Positions 55,801 to 59,939 are shown, numbered from the stretch's first letter. The stretch: 64,000 nucleotides of DNA from Gonocerus acuteangulatus (GCA_946811695.1 OX328131.1:9415152-9479151), one strand, 5' to 3'. Notes: generated by a model not told the origin, from the letters alone. Numbers and translations: made by a program.

Positions 55801-56981
55801 CATTCTTAAGGGATCAGATTTTTTTTAAGGGCTTAATGACTGAATTTATATTAGAAATTATGGCGTAATTCCCTAAGCAATGTCAATGAGTGTTGGCAGC
55901 CAAGCGATGTTATGATATGATAAGCATTAAATGTCCGAAATATATTCATTACCCAAGTTAACTTGTTCAGACAAAATTACTGATTGCATAATTAACATTT
56001 TGTTCCTTTTAAATACTAGGTAAATCCATTTATACTATGAATTGTCATTAAATGTTGTGTGCGTATAACGTAATTTTAGCCCAACTTTGATGCACTGTTA
56101 GGTTGATAACCAGCTGAGTCTCAGTCACCAAATTGATATCATTTGTTAATGTCATCAAGAGGTCTTATCTGTATAAATTTCATAATTTTCGACTCAGGCC
56201 CTTTTGAGATATTGTACTTCAAATATCGCAAAAAAATACGATTATGGCAAACTTTGAAAAATTATATAAAAAAAATTAAAATGTTCTCAAGCTTGAAACT
56301 TCTGCAGTAAGTAGTCATATAATACATCTATGCAAGAAAAAAAAATGAAGGTGAGTCTTTATTCCTTCTAATAATTTTGAAGCTCTAAAACTCCCGTTTT
56401 ACGTTAAATTTTAATCAATTTTCGTATTTTTTTTTTCTTCAATTTCCATACTATTTACAAAACACAGTACAGGAACAAAATCAAGAGCATATCGTCCTGA
56501 TAATTTTAGTGTTTATTCTGTTTTAATATCTATGAAATTAAGATAGTTAGGCACATTTACGTAAAACTTGTTTTCGGACAAAAAGTAGTTAAAATGCAAA
56601 CTTAAAATGGCCGACAAAAAAAACTAAGACCCAGACAATTGTTTTACTACAGGTTTGAACTCACCTAAGATAGGGGAATAACCGGTAAAAAAATTAGGAA
56701 AATCAAAAATGTCGAGCAACATGATCTGGGTGATTTCTAATGGATTGACCCGGCATTAATCACTCTCTTCTAGCATGTTTTTTTTTATTGCTGTGATTTA
56801 GAATATAATTTCTTCATATATAAAATAAGTGAATTTTGCTTTTAGGTCTTGTCAGAAAGACATGTGTGAATGTCCTGGACAACGATGCTACTGTGAGTCG
56901 TTCACAGCCTATGCTCGAGAATGCCAGAGATTGGGTATTAATCTCCAAGACTGGAGGAGAAATGTTGGCTGCCATCACTAA
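27840..56981 (+). CDS. cv-2: crossveinless-2 / BMPER-like BMP regulator, 5'-partial, nine exons
   Basis: Joined exons: 27840-27936, 29148-29324, 38565-38747, 45142-45410, 49068-49227, 51568-51755, 53107-53304, 54821-55080 and 56846-56981. They total 1668 nt and stay open to a TAA. All introns are GT-AG and phases match at every junction (1,1,1,0,1,0,0,2). Domain order is half of CR1, CR2, CR3, CR4, CR5 (VWC, CxxC..CC..C pattern), then a von Willebrand D domain with GDPH and CGLCG, then a C8-like region. This order is diagnostic of Cv-2/BMPER, a secreted protein that binds BMP ligands through its VWC modules and cell-surface glypican through the vWD, tuning BMP signalling (known from fly wing crossveins and vertebrates). 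The signal peptide and first half of CR1 are missing from what I can find. The 3' end lacks a recognisable TIL domain. Introns are 1.2 to 9.2 kb and repeat-filled. Confidence 0.93.
28003..28195 (+). mobile_element. SINE-D: tRNA-headed SINE with the shared body
   Basis: The head has an A-box-like TGGCCGTGAGTGTTAAGGCG and B-box GGTTCGATTCC. The body ATCCTGGCTACAAAAGGGTG and GGTAACTTATAAATAACCCG is followed by a short TAAATAAATAAATA tail. The body is related to the 5S-headed SINEs at 33031 and 40020. It lies in the first recognised cv-2 intron. Confidence 0.75.
28640..29106. mobile_element. Fold-back MITE interrupted by a SINE, next to cv-2 CR2 exon
   Basis: The left arm (28640-28690, resumed at 28902-28955) is inverted to the right arm 28990-29106: CTATATGTTGGATATTATGT against ACATAATATCCAACATATAG, and ACATTTTTAACA against TGTTAAAAATGT. 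SINE-A sits in the left arm. Without it the element would be about 260 bp. Its right end lies about 40 bp before the CR2 exon. Confidence 0.85.
28685..28901 (+). mobile_element. SINE-A copy with 10-bp TSD
   Basis: tRNA-like head GGTCTCCCGTGGTCTAATGG, B-box GGTTCGATTCCC, body CTGCACCCTGGATGTCGGCG, A tract 28860-28891. The repeat acttaactgt is at 28685-28694 and 28892-28901. Inserted into the MITE. Confidence 0.92.
29148..29324 (+). CDS. cv-2: cv-2 exon: VWC domain CR2
   Basis: The acceptor CCTTAG ends at 29147 and the donor GTAAAA starts at 29325; phase is 1 in and 1 out. The exon is a single VWC module: [14 protein letters not shown] near the start, then [11 protein letters not shown], a Cys/Pro-rich middle, and [11 protein letters not shown] at the end. 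The LYFC in place of a CxxC matches the unusual second module of BMPER-type proteins. A fold-back repeat ends about 40 bp upstream of this exon, so part of the branch-point region may be repeat-derived. Confidence 0.93.
29325..30159. other. cv-2 intron; LINE-tail-like tract, no gene
   Basis: 29510-29595 has three GAGGCCAAACGAC repeats. 29957-29972 is a (GAAT)n run after TGGCGGAGTGGCCATGTACG, like the 3' tail of the LINE at 46.56 kb. A T tract lies at 29667-29686. Confidence 0.4.
30165..30850. repeat. 110-bp tandem repeat, about five to six units
   Basis: GGTTGGCACTGATTTCAGCC recurs at 30182, 30291, 30522, 30632 and 30742. Units include GAAGAGTCTTCCTAGCTTGC and GGCATTTAGCTGGTCTTGGG. One unit is split by a short retroposed insertion at 30312-30421. 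Confidence 0.95.
30301..30432 (+). mobile_element. Tiny poly(A) retroinsertion with 11-bp TSD inside the 110-bp repeat
   Basis: The repeat aatttcagcct at 30301-30311 and 30422-30432 brackets about 60 bp of foreign sequence (GTAACCTGTATCAAATTACA ...) containing AATAAA and then about 50 A. This is the mark of target-primed reverse transcription of a severely 5'-truncated RNA. The source is not identified. Confidence 0.88.
30890..31240 (-). pseudogene. LINE C-terminal fragment
   Basis: The minus strand reads [20 protein letters not shown] then [17 protein letters not shown], parallel to the plus-strand fragment at 4850-4960. Frame shifts precede it. Lies in the CR2-CR3 intron. Confidence 0.7.
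31405..31575. mobile_element. Small fold-back MITE
   Basis: TTAAACATTCAAATCATGAT at the left pairs with ATTAGAATGTTTAA at the right, and TTAGACTTGGAAAA with TTTTCCAAGTCTAA. The interior is AT-rich. Confidence 0.7.
31601..31739. repeat. Inverted repeat / hairpin
   Basis: TGCGTTTCCGC at the left and GCGGAAACGCA at the right; CAAGAAGATATCAAAACTCC pairs almost fully with AGAGTTTTGATATCTTCTTG. The loop is about 40 nt. Possibly a MITE. Confidence 0.75.
31740..32375. other. cv-2 intron, no gene seen
   Basis: AT-rich. 31860-31945 resembles 5225-5300 (CCTGCATAACAGT, CTAGTTGAGAGCGAC), suggesting a dispersed repeat of unknown type. Confidence 0.35.
32380..32775 (+). repeat. 25-bp minisatellite, about 16 units
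   Basis: Diverged 25-bp units of the form GCAACATGCATGCTGCTAAA TCGGT. Cys/Ala-rich frames across it are repeat-derived. Confidence 0.9.
32839..32886. repeat. (TA)n microsatellite
   Basis: About 24 TA units in the CR2-CR3 intron. Confidence 0.95.
33018..33239 (+). mobile_element. 5S rRNA-headed SINE (SINE3 type), full length, 13-bp TSD
   Basis: 33031-33145 resembles 5S rRNA: CCAACGGCCATAGCCACG at the start, GATCACCGAAGTTAAGTAAT in the middle (the box A region of 5S genes), and GTACCTGAATGGGTGACCG (intermediate element/box C region). A body with GTAGATAGCCTGGCGTTAAT and an A-rich tail follows. The repeat agttatgagttag lies at 33018-33030 and 33227-33239. It is too diverged and wrongly terminated to be a functional 5S gene. 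Confidence 0.92.
33240..33780. other. cv-2 intron; TIR-C fragment, no gene
   Basis: 33285-33390 resembles the end of TIR-C on the minus strand (GTGCTTAATTGTGCAGCTCC, TGCGTGCCG). Otherwise no recognised feature. Confidence 0.45.
33783..33962. mobile_element. Fold-back MITE with 20-bp perfect inner inverted repeat
   Basis: The ends GAGCAGCCTACACAC and GTGTGTAGCCTGCTC pair with one mismatch. 33801-33820 and 33911-33930 pair perfectly (CAGTTAGGCCTGAACAGTCC). Further CAGGCGG/CCGGC repeats lie inside. Confidence 0.8.
33980..34915 (+). repeat. About 35-bp minisatellite, more than 20 units
   Basis: Repeats of CTAGAAGTAGCTACTATTGT plus a variable AGGCGAGGCGAAT half. A larger variant block (ACTAAACTAGAAGAAGCTAG ... 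CTTCTACAAATAGGT) appears three times, indicating duplication of multi-unit blocks. Confidence 0.93.
35260..35735. mobile_element. pogo/mariner-type MITE, 472 bp, TA target duplication
   Basis: Bounded by TA at 35260-35261 and 35734-35735. The termini are CAGCGGTAGGGTCACCGATT and its near-complement ending CCACCACTGTA. Inverted similarity extends about 70 bp to GACACGTGTCCGAGC/GCTCGGACACGTGTC. CAG/CTG ends with a TA duplication fit the Tc1-mariner/pogo superfamily. No transposase. Confidence 0.85.
35736..36840. other. cv-2 intron; short repeats only
   Basis: 36000-36065 is a TIR-C end fragment (TTACGCAGCTCTTGCGTGAC). (AC)n lies at 36398-36421. No gene. Confidence 0.4.
36860..37770. repeat. 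Degenerate long tandem repeat, three units of about 280-380 bp
   Basis: CTAATAAAACAAGATATCC-like blocks at about 36989, 37373 and 37652, each preceded by GGCRAGAAAGGG/TGTAACTGCC and followed by CTATCCTGCAAGAGATTCTA and ATGTCAGGACTATTTTAATT. Frames on both strands reflect the repeat. Unknown class. Confidence 0.75.
37771..38564. other. cv-2 intron before CR3 exon; short direct repeats
   Basis: 38360-38570 contains four loose repeats of GGTTGCAGATTG...GTTAGGATGTATATCTAAGTT. The last one leads directly into the acceptor TTGCAG/GTTGCAAAGTGAACGGTCAGGATGT, so exon-like sequence is echoed upstream. Confidence 0.5.
38565..38747 (+). CDS. cv-2: cv-2 exon: VWC domain CR3
   Basis: The acceptor TTGCAG ends at 38564 and the donor GTAATG starts at 38748; phase is 1 in and 1 out. 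It encodes a canonical VWC module starting [11 protein letters not shown], with [13 protein letters not shown] and ACPVLNCPP in the middle and GECCDYCNG at the end. It sits after a 9.2-kb intron that carries three minisatellites and several MITEs. The CxxCxC motif and paired cysteines show that it is a true coding exon. Confidence 0.94.
39126..39170. repeat. (TA)n microsatellite at a SINE-B end
   Basis: About 22 TA units directly at the 3' end of the minus-strand SINE-B. Confidence 0.95.
39171..39512 (-). mobile_element. SINE-B: tRNA-headed SINE, full length
   Basis: On the minus strand the head reads GGTTAGCTCAGTGGTAGAGC (A-box) and GAGTTCAAATCCCGAGC (B-box). The body carries GTCTTCGTTCATGGGTTGAA, ATGGGTACCTTGGGTGCTAA and CATGGTCATGAATCAGATAC-like blocks. 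It matches the copy at 52515-52893 over its whole length. It sits between two (TA)n tracts. Confidence 0.9.
39569..39699. repeat. Long hairpin, about 55-bp arms
   Basis: GCCGGATTCCTCTCCAGCTT and CTTCTGGCAGTCACTCATCC pair with the right arm 39645-39699 with few mismatches; the loop is about 20 nt. It is flanked on both sides by (TA)n (39512-39558, 39780-39806), which suggests a MITE in TA-rich DNA. It would fold as an RNA hairpin if transcribed within the cv-2 intron. Confidence 0.85.
39870..40015 (+). mobile_element. Penelope-like palindromic element fragment, copy 3
   Basis: Right half only: hammerhead-like motif, AAAACCATTTTCACATGTAA, GTAGTTTTATTATGAAATAA, CGACCGAACCCTGACAATTC and CATTAACGGTCAATTGTTGA. 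The left arm is replaced by (TA)n(GA)n at 39780-39831. Confidence 0.65.
39875..39907 (+). ncRNA. Hammerhead-ribozyme-like motif, copy 3
   Basis: CTGATGA, hairpin GGCTTGAATTTCAAGCC, GAAACGTT. Compared with copies 1 and 2 the stem II loop has a G-to-T change and the last core base is T instead of C. The stem is preserved. Confidence 0.5.
40020..40205 (-). mobile_element. 5S rRNA-headed SINE, second copy
   Basis: The minus strand reads GATCGATGAAGTTAAGAAAC and GTTGGGCGTGGCCAGTTC, then AGGATGGGTGACCGCC, all 5S internal-promoter-like. The body follows (GGTGGTAACCTATAGATAGC). More diverged than the copy at 33031; no clear TSD. Confidence 0.8.
40632..41560 (+). mobile_element. TIR-C repeat, copy with internal tandem units
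   Basis: Starts AGTCCGTCACGCTGAAGCTG and ATAACTAAGCACTTTCCTCA. The middle has tandem units of about 125 bp starting with C runs (CCAATAGACCGATTTAGTTC). (TA)n lies at 41383-41436. It ends AATGGCTACTTTCCTTCGGA. The same order is seen at 49645-50765 (+) and 57785-58866 (-). A terminal remnant CTTCGGAGGAAAGTGCTAAA lies at 42095-42112. Confidence 0.8.
41561..42400. other. A-rich tract and unassigned intron sequence
   Basis: 41560-41755 is an A-rich AAATAA low-complexity run. The rest is unassigned intron sequence. Confidence 0.45.
42430..43110 (+). pseudogene. Degenerate LINE reverse transcriptase core
   Basis: The plus strand reads [17 protein letters not shown] then [21 protein letters not shown] is an RT signature before the catalytic block. 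In a shifted frame [20 protein letters not shown] gives the ADD catalytic motif. Later NINKKITGA is typical of the region after RT. Stops and shifts show it is dead. Lies in the CR3-CR4 intron. Confidence 0.8.
43135..43336 (-). mobile_element. Diverged SINE-A-like copy
   Basis: On the minus strand: head GGGTCTCCCTGTGTAGCTAA, B-box GGGTTCGAGTCCC, then a body with CACCATGGATATACAGGAAG and GCGTCAATGCCTAAATGCAG. Similar layout to SINE-A but clearly diverged. Confidence 0.65.
43347..44449. other. cv-2 intron; TIR-B and piggyBac-like fragments, no gene
   Basis: 43380-43435 resembles the TIR-B end. 43974-44015 (TTAAGCCCTAGTGTGTATAG, TGTCTGACAG) matches one end of the piggyBac-like MITE at 61768. 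44140-44350 resembles TIR-B internal sequence. Confidence 0.5.
44450..44804. mobile_element. DNA-transposon-like insertion with 9-bp (8+1) target duplication
   Basis: The repeat ggcgatgcc at 44450-44458 and 44796-44804 brackets 337 bp. Both ends carry G runs (CCTGGGGGGACTTA, GGGGGGGGACTAAG). The size of the repeat is close to the 8 bp of hAT elements. Terminal inverted repeats are poor, so the class is uncertain. Confidence 0.55.
45142..45410 (+). CDS. cv-2: cv-2 exon: VWC domain CR4 and start of CR5
   Basis: The acceptor GCGCAG ends at 45141 and the donor GTAAAT starts at 45411; phase is 1 in and 0 out. It encodes a short linker (SRELYPPPQ), then CR4 ([40 protein letters not shown]), a linker RPPYPLAST, and the first strand of CR5 ([10 protein letters not shown]). 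ENGTS includes an N-glycosylation sequon. Splitting CR5 between two exons explains why the exon is longer than those for CR2 and CR3. A LINE remnant begins about 45 bp after the donor. Confidence 0.94.
45455..45920 (+). pseudogene. LINE 3'-terminal fragment, adjacent to CR4 exon donor
   Basis: Starts about 45 bp after the donor of the CR4 exon. Reads [16 protein letters not shown] sequence with stops, then [19 protein letters not shown], then [23 protein letters not shown] text. The 3' UTR ends CACAATAAATAAATAAATAT. Same family as 1276 and 3600. Confidence 0.75.
45958..46400. mobile_element. TIR-B family fragment with (TA)n
   Basis: GGGAAGAAAACCGCTAATGA, TTGACCTTATGACAACTC and GTGACTAGAAATTGTCACGT, then (TA)n at 46101-46123 and TGTCTGTTCGCTCTCTCACA. 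Shared with copies at 14.8, 24.2, 48.4 and 52.9 kb. Confidence 0.65.
46560..47060 (-). pseudogene. LINE reverse transcriptase C-terminus with (ATTC)n tail
   Basis: The minus strand reads [60 protein letters not shown] and [18 protein letters not shown] without a stop for over 80 codons. This is the conserved C-terminal block of CR1/L2/RTE-like LINE ORF2s (R.S.R..DL.IP.HRT..F..SF...AT.LWNSLP). The element ends in a (TTCA)n run at 46561-46579, its 3' tail. Confidence 0.88.
47061..47935. other. cv-2 intron; TIR-C end fragment, no gene
   Basis: 47061-47091 is (GA)n. 47092-47215 matches the TIR-C right end (GGGGGTCATTTTCGGTATCT, GAGTGCAACCTCAATTGCTG). The rest has no recognised feature. Confidence 0.45.
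47940..48290 (+). pseudogene. LINE C-terminal fragment
   Basis: The plus strand reads [40 protein letters not shown] and [11 protein letters not shown], then a lysine-rich end and a stop at 48197-48199. A short 3' UTR follows (TCGAGTAGAGGCAGTAAG) and an AATAAAAAAAA tail. The knuckle CDIC...VEHILLHC is intact in this copy. Confidence 0.85.
48518..48585 (+). mobile_element. 46-bp SINE/LINE tail insertion with 11-bp TSD
   Basis: TGGTGCTAATGACCTCGGTG, GTCGAAGCACATTAAT and an A tract are bracketed by attacacacta at 48518-48528 and 48575-48585. It resembles the SINE-B tail segment (GGGTGCTAATGACTCTAATA). Confidence 0.82.
48612..48895. mobile_element. Fold-back MITE with about 125-bp arms
   Basis: 48621-48745 and 48765-48886 are inverted copies: TTGACAACTCTTCAGAAGAA/TTGACATCTCTTCAAGAGCA when both are read inward, then CTTAAAATAATAATAAATTA (identical) and ATCCATCATGGCTACT (identical). 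The loop is about 20 nt. It lies in the CR4-CR5 intron, 170 bp before the CR5 exon. Confidence 0.9.
49068..49227 (+). CDS. cv-2: cv-2 exon: remainder of VWC domain CR5
   Basis: The acceptor TCGCAG ends at 49067 and a strong donor, GTAAGT, starts at 49228; phase is 0 in and 1 out. It continues CR5 with [33 protein letters not shown] and [11 protein letters not shown]. The longer spacing between the middle cysteines is still consistent with a VWC fold. The next exon opens the vWD domain. Confidence 0.94.
49645..50765 (+). mobile_element. TIR-C repeat, near-complete copy
   Basis: Starts AAGTCCATCACGCAGGAGCT and ends GGAGGAAAGTGCTAAA. Four internal units of about 125 bp each have C-rich starts and ACCGATTTA, TTCGTTGAAATATAAC, and CCGGAGTAAA. 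(CA)n(TA)n lies at 50570-50638. No coding frame. Confidence 0.85.
50766..51567. other. cv-2 intron before the vWD exon; no feature seen
   Basis: No recognised repeats or coding sequence apart from a T-rich stretch before the acceptor. Confidence 0.4.
51568..51755 (+). CDS. cv-2: cv-2 exon: start of von Willebrand D domain with GDPH site
   Basis: The acceptor CCTAG ends at 51567 and the donor GTTAGT starts at 51756; phase is 1 in and 0 out. It encodes [19 protein letters not shown] and [14 protein letters not shown], the classic first strands of a vWD domain. GDPH at 51591-51602 is the motif at which vertebrate Cv2/BMPER and several mucin-like vWD proteins are cleaved between D and P, leaving two disulfide-linked chains. 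NHT gives an N-glycosylation sequon. The later VTNDARGT and [10 protein letters not shown] stretches match the conserved block of the family. Confidence 0.95.
51800..52500. mobile_element. TIR-B family internal sequence, hosting a SINE-B insertion
   Basis: CATAGGGAGGAAACCTCCTT, CATTGACCTCATGATGCAAT and GAATCCATCTCCCGAAACAT are followed by FDLI-type A/T blocks. It continues after the SINE at 52906 (AAATAAATTTATATACTCAC, CGGCAGTTCCGGATTGTGCC). Confidence 0.6.
52503..52905 (+). mobile_element. SINE-B, full length, 12-bp TSD, oligo(T) end
   Basis: The repeat attgagtgacag at 52503-52514 and 52894-52905 brackets a G run, the tRNA-like head (A-box TTAGCTCAGTGGTAGAGCA, B-box GAGTTCAAATCCC), a body of about 300 bp, and about 32 T. 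The head and tail orientation is unusual because the element ends in T, not A. Matches 39171-39512. Confidence 0.93.
53107..53304 (+). CDS. cv-2: cv-2 exon: middle of von Willebrand D domain
   Basis: The acceptor AACAG ends at 53106 and the donor GTATTA starts at 53305; phase is 0 in and 0 out (66 codons). It is cysteine-free and beta-rich: [20 protein letters not shown], then the strand [20 protein letters not shown], ending VPPKYK. The WDGD..L block precedes the CGLCGN motif in all vWD domains, and here that motif opens the next exon. Confidence 0.94.
53530..54290 (-). pseudogene. LINE C-terminal fragment
   Basis: The minus strand reads [40 protein letters not shown] and [16 protein letters not shown], with a stop near 53653. 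It resembles the YEVIGL.FGARGTI..FF..FC..F...I pattern that I associate with the C-termini of arthropod retroelement polyproteins (from memory). The upstream part is frameshifted ([19 protein letters not shown]). Lies in the vWD intron. Confidence 0.65.
54460..54690 (-). pseudogene. LINE C-terminal knuckle remnant
   Basis: The minus strand reads [19 protein letters not shown] near 54460-54530, with a degenerate RNase H-like stretch beyond. Same family as the copy at 8050, heavily decayed. Confidence 0.5.
54821..55080 (+). CDS. cv-2: cv-2 exon: end of vWD domain and start of C8-like region
   Basis: The acceptor TTACAG ends at 54820 and the donor GTTAGT starts at 55081; phase is 0 in and 2 out. 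[18 protein letters not shown] holds the CGLCG motif and the Asn/Asp loop of the vWD calcium site. After [11 protein letters not shown] comes a C8-like region ([30 protein letters not shown]). Reading past the donor meets a stop in intron sequence, so the splice is needed. Confidence 0.94.
55255..55650 (+). pseudogene. LINE 3'-terminal fragment
   Basis: Plus-strand fragments NRTFTVKH and [20 protein letters not shown] then KYTHIY, interrupted by stops. The 3' end is ACTCACAATAAATAAATAAA, shared with the copies at 45.9 kb and 4.2 kb. Confidence 0.65.
55700..55930 (+). mobile_element. Old diverged SINE-B copy
   Basis: GGGTCAGTAGTAGATCACTT, CTTAGTTCAAAACTCGGGTG and AAGATTTTATTTTCCATTGT align in order with the SINE-B head. 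The body is eroded. Confidence 0.6.
55931..56845. other. cv-2 last intron; no feature seen
   Basis: AT-rich sequence, no recognised repeats or coding signal. Confidence 0.4.
56846..56981 (+). CDS. cv-2: cv-2 last coding exon: end of C8-like region and stop
   Basis: The acceptor TTTTAG ends at 56845. The first base completes a Lys codon, then [19 protein letters not shown] and [17 protein letters not shown] follow. This is the C8-type cysteine block of BMPER. The frame ends WRRNVGCHH with TAA at 56979-56981. Vertebrate BMPER carries a further TIL module here. None is visible, so either insect-type Cv-2 ends at C8 or an alternative last exon lies elsewhere. A weak GT inside the AATGTTGGC context could serve as a donor, but I see no good partner. 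Confidence 0.88.
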
Positions 56982-57608
56982 ACTTCCACAATGTCTGCCT
57001 ACACCATTATCCAACCATCTAGTCAGCTCCCTTCATACTTCTGTAAGACATTTATATTCATATACATAATTAAGTCACATAAAAGGCACAGGTAACTGAA
57101 TCAGAGACAATCTTGAATACTCATCTTGATCCTCTCAAATAATGACACAAAGAAAATAAAATCTGCAATGTGATCAGGGTTTGAACTCATACCCCCCAAT
57201 ACGTGAGCTCTGTACCACACAACTGCCTATAGTCTGAACAAAGTCTGAACATTTTATTGTTTTCTTTCATTTTAGCACTTTCCAAAGGAATGTAGTAATT
57301 AAGGTTGCATTAATGAAAGAAGTTTTGTAAAACATCTTCATATATTCATCAATCTTACCTAGTAGATACCAAAAATGGCTCCATTAAAATGTATATATAT
57401 ATTTGTAAGGGGTGCTGGGGAGGAACATGACTGACATGTGTGGATATATTGTAACATAATCCCATTTTATTACATTATTAACACCACTGTGTGCCCCCAT
57501 CACTGTGTCCTCTTCTTGTACTTTGCAAGTCAGCAGTGATTCTCCAGCTTATGCAAGTACTAGGAATGTGTATCTGCACATACCAATATCAGGCACAGCT
57601 CTATCGTG

Positions 57609-57660
<52 letters not shown>
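56982..57660 (+). other. Probable cv-2 3' UTR / downstream repeats
   Basis: Sequence follows the cv-2 stop without splice or coding signals. AATAAA occurs at 57155-57160. The same stretch on the minus strand resembles an old tRNA-headed SINE (B-box-like GTTCAAACCCTGATC near 57180), so the signal may be repeat-derived. 57262-57400 is an end fragment of the TIR-C repeat on the minus strand. The true polyadenylation site cannot be placed; AATAAA near 60530 is another candidate. Confidence 0.35.
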
Positions 57661-57668
<8 letters not shown>

Positions 57669-57669
57669 A
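57611..57669. repeat. (TA)n(TG)n microsatellite
   Basis: About 20 TA units followed by 10 TG units, abutting the left end of the Tigger-like element. Confidence 0.95.
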
Positions 57670-57784
57670 GAACTTGGATAATTTGAACCCCTAGGGACCG
57701 GTAAAAAAGTTCAAATTATCCAAAATTCGACTTAAAAAAGTTTTTGAAAAAAAAACAAACTAACTTTATATCATATTCACATTT

Positions 57785-58866
57785 TAGCACTTTCCTCCGA
57801 AGGAAAGTAGCTATTGAGGTTGCACTCATGACGGAATTTTTGAAAAATTTCTTCAAATCTTTATCGATCCTACCTAGTAGACACCGAAAATGACCCCTGT
57901 TAAAATTTATATATATATATATATATATATATAGATATAGATATATATGTGTCTGTTAACATGATAGCGGCCAGAGCTTTTGTTTTTTCTTCACGAAACA
58001 TGGTATATAGCGTTGAATTATCAAACGATTGAACGAGTTCCTTAACCACCAAAATCGGTCCTCGGTGAGGGGGGGGTTTACCCCGGACCCAAAACACTAA
58101 TTTGACCATGCCAGCCGTAGTTTTTGTTATATTTCAACAAAACTCGGTATTTGTTATGTTTATCTAATGAGAGACATACCTTGTAAAAATAAACTAAATC
58201 GGTTAATTAGAAGGGGGGGGGTTTACTCCGGACCCACATTACCAATTTGCCTCTACCAGCCGTAATTGTTGTTACATTTCAACGAAACTCGGTATTCGTG
58301 GTGGTAATTAACAGAGAAAAATGGGTTGTAAAAACTAAATCGGGTTATTTGGAGGGGGGATTTACTCCGGACGTAAAGTACTAATATACTCATACCGGTC
58401 GTAATTTCTGCTGTATTGTAACGAAACGCTCTATACGTCGTCGTGAAAAAGAGAAAGAAGTGTTGTAAAAATGAAGTAAATCGGTCTATTGGAAAGGAGG
58501 GTTTACTTTAAACTCTGTTTCATTACAATTAGCCTGCCACACGTAGGTTCCCAAAGCCGCCGCGAGGAGCGCTATCTCCCACTAGGGGGACTGTATCCTG
58601 TTCCTGCGTCAGATCAAAAGACGGAAAATGAAGTTTTTGTGTATTTATTAAGTTGTACAGTATCATGTATTAACATAAATCTGGAAGCAAATTATTTACA
58701 AAATTAATAATTGAACAGTCCTCATAAGAAATTTAAATGAGCAGAACTATTTACATTTTTATTTTATTTATATAGGTTATTTACAGCAAATTATTCAATA
58801 CTATAGTATACACTACACAAATTCTGAGGAAAGTGCTTAGTTATGCAGCTCCTGCGTGACGGACTT
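57785..58866 (-). mobile_element. TIR-C repeat nested in the Tigger-like element
   Basis: Reverse-orientation copy of 49645-50765: TTTAGCACTTTCCTCCGAAG at the left, four units with GGGGG starts and AAATCGG, and GCAGCTCCTGCGTGACGGAC at the right. (TA)n lies at 57907-57935. Confidence 0.85.
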
Positions 58867-59002
58867 TTTTAATTTAAAAAAACAACACATTTTATTTAAA
58901 GAAAAACAAAGATTTCATGAATTGAAGATTACGTACATAAGCAATAAATAATGCATCTAAAAAGTAAAAATAAAAGTCTCTTGTTTTGAAAAAAAGTAAT
59001 TT

Positions 59003-59173
59003 TCATGGGCAAGAATTTTTTTCTTTATTTTTCAGGTAAGTTGGGAAAGTGTTAGGAGGAATTCCAAAGTCCTTGGCAATTTCAGATTTTTTCTTTATTC
59101 CTTTTTCAACTTCTATAATCGCAGATATTTTCTCTGACAACGTTAAAGTTTTATAACTTCTAGGCTTCGACAT
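59003..59173 (-). pseudogene. Tigger/pogo transposase N-terminus (CENP-B-type HTH), 56 codons
   Basis: The minus-strand ATG at 59173 opens MSKPRSYKTLTLSEKISAII, then EVEKGIKKKSEIAKDFGIPP and NTFPTYLKNKEK, with a stop at 59003-59005. The S..EK..II..VEKG.KKSEIA..FGIP.ST.ST..KNK pattern is the first helix-turn-helix of Tigger/CENP-B-like transposases. The second HTH and the DDE domain are absent. Confidence 0.85.
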
Positions 59174-59629
59174 CTTAAATCAACAACTCACTGAACTGCA
59201 CTGTACACCAGAAATTCAAGGCACAAACAATAAAACAGATCTAGGCGCTGACTGACTTATAACTGAATAAGAAATGAAGATCGGAGGGATGGTGGGAGGG
59301 AATTCTAGGAAAAACGTCCCACCACTTTGCAGAACTCCTAGAGTCCAAGAACTAAACTATGAGACCTCCACGCTTCTTGTCTCGGAACCCCTACATCTGT
59401 ATCTTACTATCCATCCGCCTTACCCGAGGGGAGAATATTTGGGCAAGATTTAAGATCGACCGCCTCTCTGTCCACTTCCCATTTGAGGCACAGACTCGTA
59501 AAAAATTCGAATTATCCAAAATGTTATTCAAATTAACCTCGATTTTTTTACATTGTTTATGTCCTAAATTCTATAGGCCGAGAGAAATATTCGAATTAAA
59601 GATGATTTCAAATTATCCATGTTCCACTG

Positions 59630-59632
<3 letters not shown>

Positions 59633-59661
<29 letters not shown>
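59633..59661. repeat. (TA)n microsatellite
   Basis: Short TA run directly after the right end of the Tigger-like element. Confidence 0.85.
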
Positions 59662-59665
<4 letters not shown>

Positions 59666-59939
59666 TACATATAGGGGATCTTAGTATAGCTTTTAAATAT
59701 CTGTTGGCCTTATTTGTTAATAGACTGTTTTTTTTTTTGTTTTTTTTAATTTCATATAAGCGTAAAATGAGTATTTTAGTAAAACAAGTTAAGAAAATGA
59801 GAAACGTATTTGTAACAATGTTTTCTTAGAGCAAGGCGGGTGCAGTAATTTCCACTTAGTATTAAGTTGGTTTCCTGTTGTGGTGTTTAAAATCTTTTCT
59901 TTGAGATTTCATTTCACGTTATTCAGGAAAAATCAAAAC

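Larger units (their letters stand above)
57670..59632 (-). mobile_element. Tigger/pogo-like transposon, decayed, with nested TIR-C
   Basis: The left end GAACTTGGATAATTTGAACC and the complement of the right end (CAGTGGAACATGGATAATTTGA) match; TA follows at 59631. CAGTGGAAC...GATAATT ends are typical of pogo/Tigger. A transposase N-terminal fragment sits at 59003-59173. Removing the TIR-C insertion (57785-58866) leaves about 880 bp, so most of the transposase is deleted. Confidence 0.8.

Noticed and set aside
56836..57069. 77-codon plus-strand frame over the last cv-2 exon
   Set aside because: Out of phase with the upstream exon; the in-phase frame gives the C8 cysteine block and stops at 56981.
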